This document shows positions 51,070 to 60,862 of a stretch of 64,000 bases of DNA, in pieces. The translations under genes were made by a program, and so were the position numbers. Under the pieces are notes generated by a model, which saw nothing but the letters and a program-made list of their open reading frames with translations, had not been told where the DNA came from and made no database searches. The stretch covers positions 1 through 64,000 of the forward strand of contig JAXGGA010003425.1 of assembly GCA_038373865.1 (NCBI GenBank). Direction: 5' to 3'. Each line of letters starts with the position of its first letter. Within the stretch, counting starts at the first letter, position 1. Origin of the DNA: Uloborus plumipes. Its lineage: Eukaryota > Arthropoda > Arachnida > Araneae > Uloboridae.

Positions 51070-54000
51070 CTTTAAGAAAAAGAGAAAAAGTGTAAACTTC
51101 ATTTTAATTTAATATTGCCTTGAACAATGATTAGGTATAGGGTGTGTGATTCTTATAAAATTTGAAAAACTAATTGAGTAGTCACTTTTTAAAACTTGTT
51201 TCATAAATTTTAACAAAATTATGAAAGAAAAAGGTAAATAAAGTTTGAAAATAGTCAGCTTTGTTATGGTACCTTGAATTAGACAAGTTTTGCTTCAGTA
51301 TTTGAATACTATATAGTTTTGAACCAGCAATCAGTTTTCAATACATATTTGTGCACTAATACCTGCGTTCGAACTTTGTTAGTTCAAACACCCTTAAAAC
51401 AAATTACTGTTAAGTCAAAGTTGTTACACTTGCGCCGTCCTATTGTTTGCTATGTATTTCCTTTTGGATTAGACAAACTACGGCTAAGACACATTGATTT
51501 TAAAGGTCCTTCTGAGTTCATTTTAAGGTGGATTGACTAAGTATTTTTTTTTCTTCACAAAATGTCACCAAACTTATACAAAATAAAGTGTACAAGAAAA
51601 ATGTTGTGCTAAAATGCAAAATAAAAATACAGTTCAACTCATATTGTACAATCATGGTTAATATGAATCGGCAATAATGTCAACATTCCATTACCTAAGT
51701 TTGGTTTTTTATTGAATGAGATTAAAAATCACAGAGATAATATGTGAATCCAGTAGCGTGCGGCCCATGGACCAGAGGGACTAGGCTAGTCCCTTAAATA
51801 TTTGCCCCATCAAAAAATTCTCTTCGAGAACAATTTATTAAGTAAAAACATGAGCAGACATACGATTTTTCTTTAAAACGCCACTTCTTTTACTCCTCCT
51901 CCCTCCCTTTCTCCCCTGTGCGCGACGTCTTGAATGGATTCAGTCATCAGGGGACTGGCTGTAACAAACCTGTTCCCCCGATGTCATGTAGCTTTGCTAG
52001 AACTTAGGCGTTCGCTCGAAAGCTTATTTGATTATTTAAAGCATTTTTCAAGCAAACGGATTAATTTTTGTTTTAGTGCCTAGTGGTGTAGATTTCTATG
52101 TGAGCTTCAGGAAACAACAAATCTTGTTGCAAAAGTTGTTTTCCTGTCTTTGGTGAAAATTATTCGAAATGGAAAGGGACTCGGTCGAAAAAGCGAGTCC
52201 CCAACTGGACGGAGTTGCCGAGCATGCGCAGCTGAACGGACTGACCGGGAGCTCGGAGGAGAAATGCTGTGTGCTGGACGATCTCGCGAAACGTTCGTTT
52301 GGATCTTTGAATTTCCAAGAGAAAGATCAAATAATTTCGCAGAGCAGGCCTACTCCTGACCTAGAAATATCTACAAAGCTGAAAAGTTATGATCGGCATT
52401 TCAAGAAAGATTACTATGAGTCGATTAAATGGCTGACTGCTTGTAAGTTAAGAAAAAAAATATTTTGCGGGCCCTGCGTCCTTTTTGAAAAGGAAAAAGG
52501 CGTCTGGAATGCCAGTGGATTTTCAGACATGAACAATTTCCATAAGGCACGCAAAGATTCGTCACGAGAAAACCCACGGACATTATCAAGCCATTACTCA
52601 ACTGGAAACTTTCGGTAAAACACGGATAGATTTTCATCTATCTCTATATATCCATCTTTCTATATATCCATCGTTCTACATATCCATCTTTTTGATGTGT
52701 ATCGTAATTTATTTTGACCAACTGGTCCCCTAAAAAATATTGCTCCGCATGCCACTGTGTGAATCAAAAGGAAATTTTTGGCTATGACACAAAGAATTTT
52801 GGACCTCTTCACTGACAAATTTTGAGATTGAACCCTGCAAATTTGGGCTTTACAAATAACATACACCTGTTTCCCTATGGGTATTTCAATTTGCTTGGAA
52901 ATAAATCTGCCAATATTCTGCTGTTCCATACTACTTCAATAACAGCAAGAGTTTTCTGAGATACTGACAAATAATACTGATATACACATGATTTTAGGCA
53001 TTTTATGTTGAGATATGTGAATAGTAAAATTTAAGAGGTCTAAAAAACAACTAAACATAAAGAATTTTTTTCCTGAAAAGAGGGATTCACATTCAACACA
53101 TTTAAAACTTTCCAATGCACCAGCATTTAGATTACAATTAATGTACTTGTAATAATAAATAGTATTATTTCTTTATACTTTTTACCATTTCATTTCTTCA
53201 TGGTTGATATGAATAATGGAAAAAGAACAACATCAAAGAATTTTTGAGATTTTGCATTAAATAAGTTCAACTGTACTAATTATTTTAGAAACATTAGTAT
53301 TTAAAGAGATCTTTTTTTTTACCACATAAGTTGTGCATGCATGAAGAATAGCAATTTCCAACCTCTATAAATTTTTAGCCATTGGCCGAAAGATATTGAC
53401 GCTTTAGTTACTTTTCATAGATGCTTGAAAAGGGGATAATTAGAAAGGAACCCTCAACAACATAATTTTTTTACATAAATTGAAAGAGAGCTACACTGAA
53501 TACCAATTACTTGTGAACACAAGTAATCAGGGTAAAATACTTGTAAATCAGTTACTTCTGAACACAAGTAATTGGTGTAAAATACTAGTGAATCAGTAAC
53601 TTGTAAACACAAGTAACTGATTTGTGAACCACCCCTTGTCATCCAAGCTCTCTCCAAGAATCACTAGAATACAGTATATCAGATCTATGATATCTTGGTG
53701 AATGTTCAAAATATTCAGCTGTGGGATGTCTCAGGTGTCTTAGAGAAGGTCTTTCAAACAATTGAAGTTTTATCCGTATTAGATATTTTGAAAATGGTGT
53801 AAGGAAGACAGTCACACTAGCACATTTCTCAAACTATTTTGGCATATTTAAAAAAAATAATAATGCTTACTAAATTATCATTTATTCATTGATGTATTTT
53901 TTCCCTTTTTTTTAACTTTTCTCTTTATACCATTTTATGTATCCTTTCATTCTTTATTTATTTGTACTCTTTTCATTTTCCTGTTAAAGTAGGCTAAAAT

Positions 54001-57000
54001 CCATTGATTTATTATTTAATCTAAATTTATGTTTGCAAATATTAATTGATAATTTCTAGAAGAATAAATATTCACTAATATAAGATATGTTTATAAGAAA
54101 TCATTTGACTGAGCTTAATTTTAAAATTTGCAGTATTTATCTTCGTTTTTCAAGCGATTTTTTGCCTAAGAAGCACAAAACATACTTCTAATCTCTTAGA
54201 GTTCAAACGTTTATGATCATGAATATTATTATAAAAACAATAAGAATAAAATTTGGGAAACTTAAGTTAAACAGGATATTTATTTATTTATTAACTTCAG
54301 AATAAAATACTAAAGTCTGAATTAATACTATGTTTAATTTTCATAGTATTTCATGTCCTTTTTCACAGACACATTCTTAAACTTTTTGACCGATCAGAAC
54401 TTCAATGCTTACTACAAAAAATGGGAAACCAACTTTTTAATTCCAAAAATGTGCAACAGATTTTAAGCTTCATTTCAACTACAAATTTGCTTATGGAATA
54501 TTTATCGATTGCTTTTGCTGTAATAATATTTTCAGGCAGAATTTTCAGGAGTATTATTTACTAGAAATATGCTAGGAAAGATATGAAACATATCTTTGAT
54601 TGCCCAAGAATGAAAGCAGTAGCTAAATTTGCCTAGATAGTGGTCATGACTGCCTTACTATGCATTTGCACTATATCAATGTTTTCAAAGACCTAAACTG
54701 CACGCTTTATAATTTACAGCAGCCTATGGACAATACCCATCTTAAGTGCTGCGCTGGGCTTACCTCTAAGAGTTTGTGGGAGTGTTATTGGGAGGCCAGA
54801 GACTGAATGGGTTCATAGACTGTCATTTTAGTGTTTTTCTTTGCTACTTTTTTGTTCATTAGTTATTTTGCTTGCTGTCAGAACGTGTCATTGGAAAGAT
54901 AAAAAAAGAAAAATATATATTAGGAATATAAATATCATTATTCCTCAACCATCCTGTAAAAACTAATAAAAATATTTTTGAAAAAAAAATTGAACCGACT
55001 TCGGAACTTCACTCAGTAAATGCTCTAAAAAGTAAAAAATAATTTTATTCTTTGAACACCATCGATACTACATTTAAACATAACTTTTGAAGTCGGCGCA
55101 AAAAAGCTAAATAGAATCATTCGAAACTATAAATGTAAATTTAAATGAATCCAGGTTCTTTATTCGCATTCGCATTCATTGAAAAATACATATTTATGTA
55201 ATGGTACAAATATTCAGCTCTCAATTTTCAATGATTTCTCTGAAAATGTTGGCAAAATATAGTAAACATAATTTTACCTATAGTTTTTGCGCCGACTTCA
55301 AAACTTATGTTTAAATGTAGTATCGATGGTGTTCAAAGAATAAAATTATTTTTTACTTTTTAGAGCATTTGCTGAGTGAAGTTCCGAAGTCGGTTCAATT
55401 TTTTTTTTCAAAAATATTTTTATATTATTCTTTTTAGTGTAAATGTACATATGAAATAAGGTAATGTTTCCATTGCAAAACTTCACCTAATTTTCTTAAG
55501 TAAATGCTTCATAAAATAAACTATGTAAGAAAAAAAAAGAAAGAAAGTATCAACGCATCTAAAATTTTAAACGATTGACACTAAAAAATAATCCTTGTTA
55601 TTCTCTGGTATTTATTTGTGTACTAGTTTAATTAAAGGCTAAATATTAACGGCTTTTCAACTAATTTATCTTTCAAAACAACACTAGATTCTCGCAGTTC
55701 ATAAAATTTCACGACATATTACATACGTGGCCCGCTAATGAGTTTCATGTTTGCTTCAGTTAAGCCTTCATTCAAAATTTTCATGATTATAATAACTGTT
55801 TCATATCAATCACGTTCTGTAACAATGGATTTTATAATTAATCATTTAGGACAAATCTCTTTAAATTTGAGCAAAAATTTGGAGATTTTCCTCACATTCT
55901 TCAGAATTCCTTTATCAAACCGTATGTAAATTAAGACTAATAAAACCTGAAATATTACGAATCAATCAGTACCTGGTACGACTTTCAGTTCGTTGGAGTT
56001 CAGGAGAAAAAAGCAGGACATAGAAAGATACTCGATTTAAAATTTTCAAAAAGACCATAGAAAGGAATTTCATTATGCAATCTAGAAAAGCCTGGCGTTC
56101 AAAATGGTCATTATTACGATTACTGTGATCCCAATTTCTTTTTCGAAAGTTTTCTGCAGGTTCCTGTTATCGAACCCGGACCACAAGAGGATGGGACCAA
56201 TCAGAAAGAAAGACCTTTCTAACAAAAAAAGAATTTTTGAAATCTGTCCAGGCGTCTTCGAGTGATCTTGTAACATACCAAAAAAAAAAAAAAAATTCTC
56301 CGACGAATTGTATAACCTCCTCCTTTGTTGAAGTCGGTTAAAAATATTATTCCTTTAAGATTTATATTATAGTGTTAACACTTAATATCAATTTCAAAAT
56401 GCACCAAAAACAATATTATCGATGAAAAAGCCAAACAAAAATCACTTACAAATTAAATTTGTTTTTTAGTCAAGTTAATCAGTCTACTTCGTACAGTTGT
56501 CTGTTTAAAATAATATACTTTATGACTAAATCTTATGCAAATAAGACTCTTATGTCTCATGCAAATAAGCATACAAGATATTTTTTACAGGGTTCAGTCA
56601 TTAGTAAGCAGATAATGTTATGGATCTAGGTGTCTTAACTAGAGTCATTATGACTCTTATGTCTCATACAAATAAGCATACAAGCTACTATTTACAGGGT
56701 TCAGTTATTAGTAAGGCAGATAATGTTATGGATCTAGGTGTCTCAATAAATCAGGACTTCAAGTTTAGCCAACAGTGCAGCATAGCTAGTAACAGAGCAA
56801 GTGGATGCTTGGGTTTATTAATAGATCTATTTCAAACAAGTCTAAGAAGGTTCTTCTGCTTCTATATAGAAGTTTGGTAAGACCTCATTTGGAGTATGCT
56901 GTTCAGTTTTGGTCTCCTTATCTGAAGAAAGATATTAATTTATTGGAAAGGGTACAAAGAAGTGCTACAAGGTTAGTAAACGGATTTTCTAATTTAGACT

Positions 57001-59471
57001 ATGATTCCAGACTTAAAATGCTTAATATGTATAGTCTTGAGCAAAGGAGAACCAGAGGGGACATGATCCAGACAATGTTGCAGGGTTAGATTTTTGCACA
57101 GAAAGTAGGGCAAGGGGTCATTGTTTTAAGCTGCTCAAATCTCAGACTAATCTGGAAATTCGAAAAAATTACTATTTTAGCAGGGTATAGAGAACTTGGA
57201 ACAGTTTACCAGAAGAGGCGGTAAGGAGCAATGGAGTAGATAGCTTTAAGAGGGCCATTGATCTTCATTGGGGTCTTTAATTTGACTAGGACCAGCCCAG
57301 TTGGGCCCAGAGCCAGCTGCTGGTCATTGTATTTGTATTTGTATAAAAAAAACTACATCTTACCTAAGGGACTTAAAGTGTAGGTGACAGCTTTGCTGTA
57401 TATATAGCACACATTAGTAAGATCAATATGATCTTGGAGGTAATGAGCACACTTTTGCACCAGGGACTCCATCTGATACTTATGAGCAGCTTTCAAAAGA
57501 TCAATTGCTTCTTTCCAATCTTCCAAAATTGCATCACCCAAATACATGTACCTAAAATAATAGAGAGTATATACTTCAATGAAAGTTTAGCAATATTTTT
57601 TAACCTGTTGGATGGACCATAACAGATGAGCTATAAAAAATTTAGCAACATTCCAGCAAATTGTGAGAGCATTTAAAGATTAACATGGCTCCCACATTAT
57701 AAGGCTCTTCCATGACATGAATTCATTTTATTTTTGCTAAAATGCATACAAAGGATACACCGATTAATTGGCAGAACCCATTAATGGGTCATAATCAGCT
57801 TCTTGGCTAAAAATTTGTAGTCGGACAAATTATGCTGATTAATCAGAGAAAACAAATTTTTTTAAATATTTTTTTTAAAGCACACTTTCAGTAAGAAAGT
57901 ATGATGATTAAATTTAGTAACAGTAAATAACTGCCTACAAACAGAAGAATAAAATACAATATGAAAGTGTACAGAGGCAAAACAAAACAAATTGTTCAGA
58001 AAGTGCATAAAATTGAATGAAATATTAAAAAATTACTCTTGCAGATAATATTCATATGACACTATCATGAATTATAAAATTCCATGACATGGAATGCAAA
58101 AAACATTAGCATTTAATTTTATTTTTTTAGGCCAAATTTTGCCGTTCAAACAGAGGAAAAATATTTTTTGACCAAAATTCCTTACTTATGCCTTGAACAA
58201 GGACTTCTCATGAAAAACATTTTTAAACTACAGATAAATAACTTTCTGCAAACGCAAGAATAACACGTGGTATGAAACTGTAGGGAGAAAAAAACAAGTC
58301 AAATAACTCAAAAACTGCATAACGGAACAAAATATTAACAAAAAATTCCTACAGTCGATTTAAAATTTTAAATAAATTGATCTTTGCAATTTGAGTAAGT
58401 ATGAACATATACACAATGTTGCAACATTTTTCATGTGAGTTGATACTTTTCTTCATTGCCATGGTGTTTTTAGACAATTATATAATTTTCAAAACGAATA
58501 AGTCTTGAATTAAATGGCAACTAATAACTTTAAAATAAATTAGCGTGCTCCCCGCAGCCTCCATAGTTCTTGTTTAATTGAACTCTAGTTCGAAAAGGAT
58601 TGTTTTGCTTGTCATATTTTCCAAGTAGTATCGGGAAAGAACTAAAATAATGATGAAAAGTATATGAACACTAGTGATGAATAAAATCATAATTCAAAGA
58701 ATAACAGCATAAGCGTAGTTTTGTTTAAAACCACAACAATACAAACCATACTACATAAGAACTGGTTTACAGGGGTGATTGTGAGTTCATGAAAAAATAC
58801 CTGAAAATTTTGAAGAGAAATGTGTGTGTGGGGGGGGCGGTGTTTTTTTTCAAAAAACCAAGGCTCCTATTATTTAAGCACACCTAATTTTATAATTATA
58901 CTTTTTTTTATAATAAATTGTCTTTCATAAACAAACAAGACACATTTCATACATTCGAATAGTTTCAAAGAGTTTCTAATCAAAAACAATAGAATGGCAT
59001 CTTAACATTTTTGCTCGATGAATATTATTAGTTATTATCAGAAAATCAACGAAAATTCGAAGAAAAAAAAAATACCGAATGTGGGAAGACAAAAGCATAA
59101 TTAAAAATATTTTATTTCCGGTATTTTCGACCATGAAAATACCAGAATCGATCATGAAAATACCGGAAATCTGGTAAAATACCGGAACACAATCACCCCC
59201 CTGCTGGTTTAATTCTTTACCTAAGCAATTTCTTTAGAGTGGAAGGCGTCATGTCTTGTAGCACAATTTCCTGGGTCTTTTTCTCAAGAAAGTCACTGTC
59301 CAGCATACGGTGGAAAACTATGCTTTGAGCAGCAAGAACTGTACTGTGAGCTGGAAACCTCCACACAGTGCACTCCTCCGTGATGATTATGGTTATATCA
59401 CTGCAGTGTTCATTCATGAATAAAGTTGCTCCCGCTCCATGAACAGGGGAAGGTTTAAAGGTGTGACTCAT
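50174..59471 (-). CDS. BTB-BACK domain protein gene, three coding exons
   Basis: Predicted 444-residue protein from exons 59471-59221, 57551-57364 and 51069-50174 (251 + 188 + 896 nt = 445 codons with stop; phases agree). Residues about 20-125 form a BTB/POZ domain (CSDITIII, FPAHSTVLAAQSIVFHRML, LLRYMYLGDAIL, AAHKYQMESLVQKCAHYL). Residues about 130-235 look like a BACK domain (NVCYIYSKAVTYTLSPLG, FEYLNKESVMAVISS, EMCVVNALLRWAV). The last 200 residues are beta-rich without Kelch repeats (VYRLSLRSNSRSL) and may be a PHR- or MATH-like tail. BTB-BACK proteins often act as substrate adaptors for Cullin-3 ubiquitin ligases; that role is inferred from family. The start is chosen because an acceptor (ttctttcag) lies 3 bases upstream, implying a non-coding 5' exon further right. 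I cannot assign a specific orthologue. Confidence 0.88.
51070..51750. other. Intron sequence, nothing recognised
   Basis: Part of the BTB intron 2. The open frame at 51319-51540 shows no domain. Confidence 0.5.
51751..52757 (+). mobile_element. hAT transposon derivative (1007 bp)
   Basis: The ends CAGTAGCGTGCGG and CCGCATGCCACTG are inverted and flanked by an exact 8-bp duplication TGTGAATC (51743-51750, 52758-52765), diagnostic of hAT insertion. It lies within intron 2 of the BTB gene in the opposite orientation. Only the 5' part of the transposase is left (next entry). Confidence 0.93.
52169..52618 (+). CDS. N-terminal TTF-type zinc finger of a hAT transposase
   Basis: 149 codons. Residues about 75-125 read LKSYDRHFKKDYYESIKWLT, then CKLRKKIFCGPCVLFEKEKG, which is the TTF-type zinc-finger signature found at the N terminus of many hAT (ZMYM1-like) proteins. 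After the finger, a frameshift near 52575 hides a continuation (AITQLETFGKTRIDFHL) in another frame. The RNase H-like catalytic region is absent, so the product could bind DNA but not transpose. Whether it is expressed is unknown. Confidence 0.75.
   Translation: MERDSVEKASPQLDGVAEHAQLNGLTGSSEEKCCVLDDLAKRSFGSLNFQEKDQIISQSRPTPDLEISTKLKSYDRHFKKDYYESIKWLTACKLRKKIFCGPCVLFEKEKGVWNASGFSDMNNFHKARKDSSRENPRTLSSHYSTGNFR
52766..53500. other. Intron sequence, nothing recognised
   Basis: AT-rich, no repeat or gene signal. Confidence 0.5.
53501..53640. repeat. Minisatellite of hairpin-forming units
   Basis: About 2.7 units of about 45-47 bp. Each unit contains ACTTGTGAACACAAGT or a close variant, which is itself a near-perfect palindrome, followed by 'aatcagggtaaaatact'-like sequence. 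Confidence 0.75.
53641..54966. other. Intron sequence, nothing recognised
   Basis: AT-rich, no coding or terminal-repeat signal seen. Confidence 0.5.
54967..55422. mobile_element. Foldback MITE (456 bp)
   Basis: The left arm (54967-55106) and right arm (55284-55422) are reverse complements, containing TTGAACCGACTTCGGAACTT and 'ttttgaagtcggcgc' with mirrors. The centre is unpaired AT-rich sequence. Confidence 0.88.
55423..56345. repeat. Interspersed repeat ending in AACCGACTTCAACAAAGG (minus strand)
   Basis: On the minus strand from 56341 the sequence reads AACCGACTTCAACAAAGGAG, then 'gaggttatacaattcg'. This phrase is widespread in arthropod repeats. The following 300 bases (down to about 55970) hold 'ccgggttcgataacaggaac', which has a B-box look. 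The exact family is unknown. Confidence 0.4.
56545..57344 (+). pseudogene. CR1/L2-like LINE, truncated 3' end
   Basis: It reads NVMDLGVSINQDFKFSQQCS, then LLYRSLVRPHLEYAVQFWSP, ERVQRSATRLVNGF, DYDSRLKMLNMYSLEQRRTR, ARGHCFKLLKSQTNLEIRKN and LPEEAVRSN...FKRAID across frame changes. This is the typical end of a CR1/L2 reverse transcriptase. The tail is 'ttgtatttgtatttgtat', a short heptamer-like repeat as in CR1/L2. The first part is tandemly duplicated (period 107). It inserted in intron 2 opposite to the BTB gene. Confidence 0.82.
57364..57551 (-). CDS. BTB gene coding exon 2
   Basis: 188 nt between acceptor 'attattttag' and donor GTAAGA (57363-57358). Encodes residues 84-147: the end of BTB and the start of BACK. 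The CR1-like LINE tail ends about 20 bases into the downstream intron. Confidence 0.88.
57740..58600 (+). repeat. Old interspersed repeat with an internal direct repeat
   Basis: It shares phrase order with 41820-42250. Within it, about 57916-58043 and about 58220-58360 are diverged direct copies: 'taaataact' then '(a)gaagaataa', 'gcataa', 'aaatatta' and 'ctacag/ttgcag' in the same order. It lies in intron 1 of the BTB gene. Confidence 0.5.
58770..59203. mobile_element. hAT MITE (434 bp) near a splice donor
   Basis: The ends CAGGGGTGATTGTG and CACAATCACCCCCCTG are flanked by an exact 8-bp duplication CTGGTTTA (58762-58769, 59204-59211). It starts 18 bases into BTB intron 1. Near its right end 'accggaaat'-like phrases recur. 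Confidence 0.9.
59221..59471 (-). CDS. BTB gene coding exon 1
   Basis: Encodes residues 1-83 plus two bases of Arg84. The exon begins at 59474 after a pyrimidine-rich acceptor and ends CTTAG before donor GTAAAG (59220-59215). It carries the first half of the BTB fold. A longer open reading upstream to 59648 is explained by the intron being open by chance. A hAT MITE begins 18 bases into the following intron. Confidence 0.85.
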
Positions 59472-59474
59472 TTT

Positions 59475-59921
59475 CTGAAAGAAATAAAAATCTCTATAAG
59501 GAAAATCAAATGTAATGAAATGTGCTAAACGAACTTCAGATAGGGAAAAACTCAAACCCAGATAATATAGACGAACTCGCGAACGCCGTTCGCAGAAAAC
59601 TTTCGACGTTTGCAGAAAATTTTTGCATTTTTTTAAAAAAGTTATCAATTTAGGAAGTTTTCTATCTGAAATATGTCTTGATTTTGTTCATTGTGGGGCA
59701 GTAGCTTGTTACATACAAAACTGACACATTCATTAATCATGACGGATTGACAACCAACCTCATGGTAGAACCTGCACTTCATACAACTTGATATTTTTGT
59801 TGTTAGTAGCACTTTAGGATTCAGAAGCCCCCCTTTTTTTTGAAGAAAATTTTAAAGAAATTATTTAAGTTTGCAGACAGTTTTACATTTTATCTAAGTC
59901 TGGAAAAACTTAAGAAGATTT
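59475..59921. other. 5' intron of the BTB gene, nothing recognised
   Basis: Between the acceptor at 59475 and the next repeat. No upstream exon could be identified in the window. Confidence 0.45.
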
Positions 59922-60091
59922 GGTACTTACGTTCCATCGCAGCTACAGATTTGGTGGTTAAAACAGTTTTGGCAATTCATTTGGCGGTTGTTGTTTGCAC
60001 ACACACACACATAGTTATCTAAAACTGCCAAAAAAAAGTGCCAAATAAATCACCAAATCTGTAGCTACGGTGGAGTTAAGGAGTAAGTACC
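59922..60091. mobile_element. Small MITE with CA repeat in the loop (170 bp)
   Basis: GGTACTTACGTTCCATCGCA at the left is mirrored by 'gtagctacggtggagttaag' and 'gagtaagtacc' at the right; both arms share GTAGCTACAGATTTGGTG-like sequence. The loop holds a short CA repeat near 59998-60010. Confidence 0.75.
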
Positions 60092-60743
60092 GGAGATTTT
60101 TTGCTAAATTTGCAACAGGACAATTTTACAGTAACGGATACATCATTTTTTCACAAAACAAGCTTCGAAGATTTCAAATATTAGATCCTTATTTTATTGC
60201 ATGAGTTTTCTCAAAAACAAGGATTCTATTCTATAAAATGCGATTAAATTTTAAAGATTTCCCTACATAATTAAATAATATTACAGGCTTAGTAATGGAC
60301 GTACCTCAAGACATGTCCGTTACAGAGCAAAAGAAATGTTGTAATATAAAAAAATGTCAAAATTGATCTGTATTTTACAGAACTAAGTCCATGTTCATCA
60401 GAATAAATTTGGCCAACAGCAGGGATGAACTTTTAACACTGTTAATTGAAGAAATCAATTCTTTACAAAATTTATAGCATTCATAGACATAAAATTTTTC
60501 CCAAAATTTCTTTATTATATATGGTTCACATATTTTGAGATACTACTGGGATTATATTTTCACTATAGTTCTTTTTCTTTTTTTAAACAAAGGAGTTGTA
60601 ATTATTTGTTTCTCTGAGAATACTAGTGAAATGTCTGGAAGTATAACTGATGTTAAATTTTCAGCGCTAATATAAAAAAAATAGAAAAAAGAAATTAAAA
60701 AAAAGACCCTCTGCTTCAGTCAAATAAGTTTCATTGTGACTAT
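60092..60743. other. Unassigned AT-rich sequence
   Basis: No signal seen. Confidence 0.4.
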
Positions 60744-60862
60744 CAGGGCTGTGGACTTTGAAAGAAAATGAGCAACTCCAACTCTGATTCTTGGAATTTT
60801 AAAGTCTTCAACTCCCGACTCCGACTCCTTTATCCCAAATTCAGTCTGACTGTGCAGCCCTC
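60744..60862. mobile_element. hAT-type MITE, CAGGGCTGTGGA family (119 bp)
   Basis: The ends CAGGGCTGTGGAC and GTGCAGCCCT enclose 'cgactccgactcc'. Flanks 'gtgactat' and 'gtgaccac' match at 6 of 8 positions, consistent with an old 8-bp duplication. Confidence 0.6.

Noticed and set aside
59475..59648. Upstream extension of BTB exon 1 to an ATG at 59648
   Set aside because: A good acceptor (ttctttcag) precedes the exon at 59475, and the upstream residues do not resemble a BTB N terminus.
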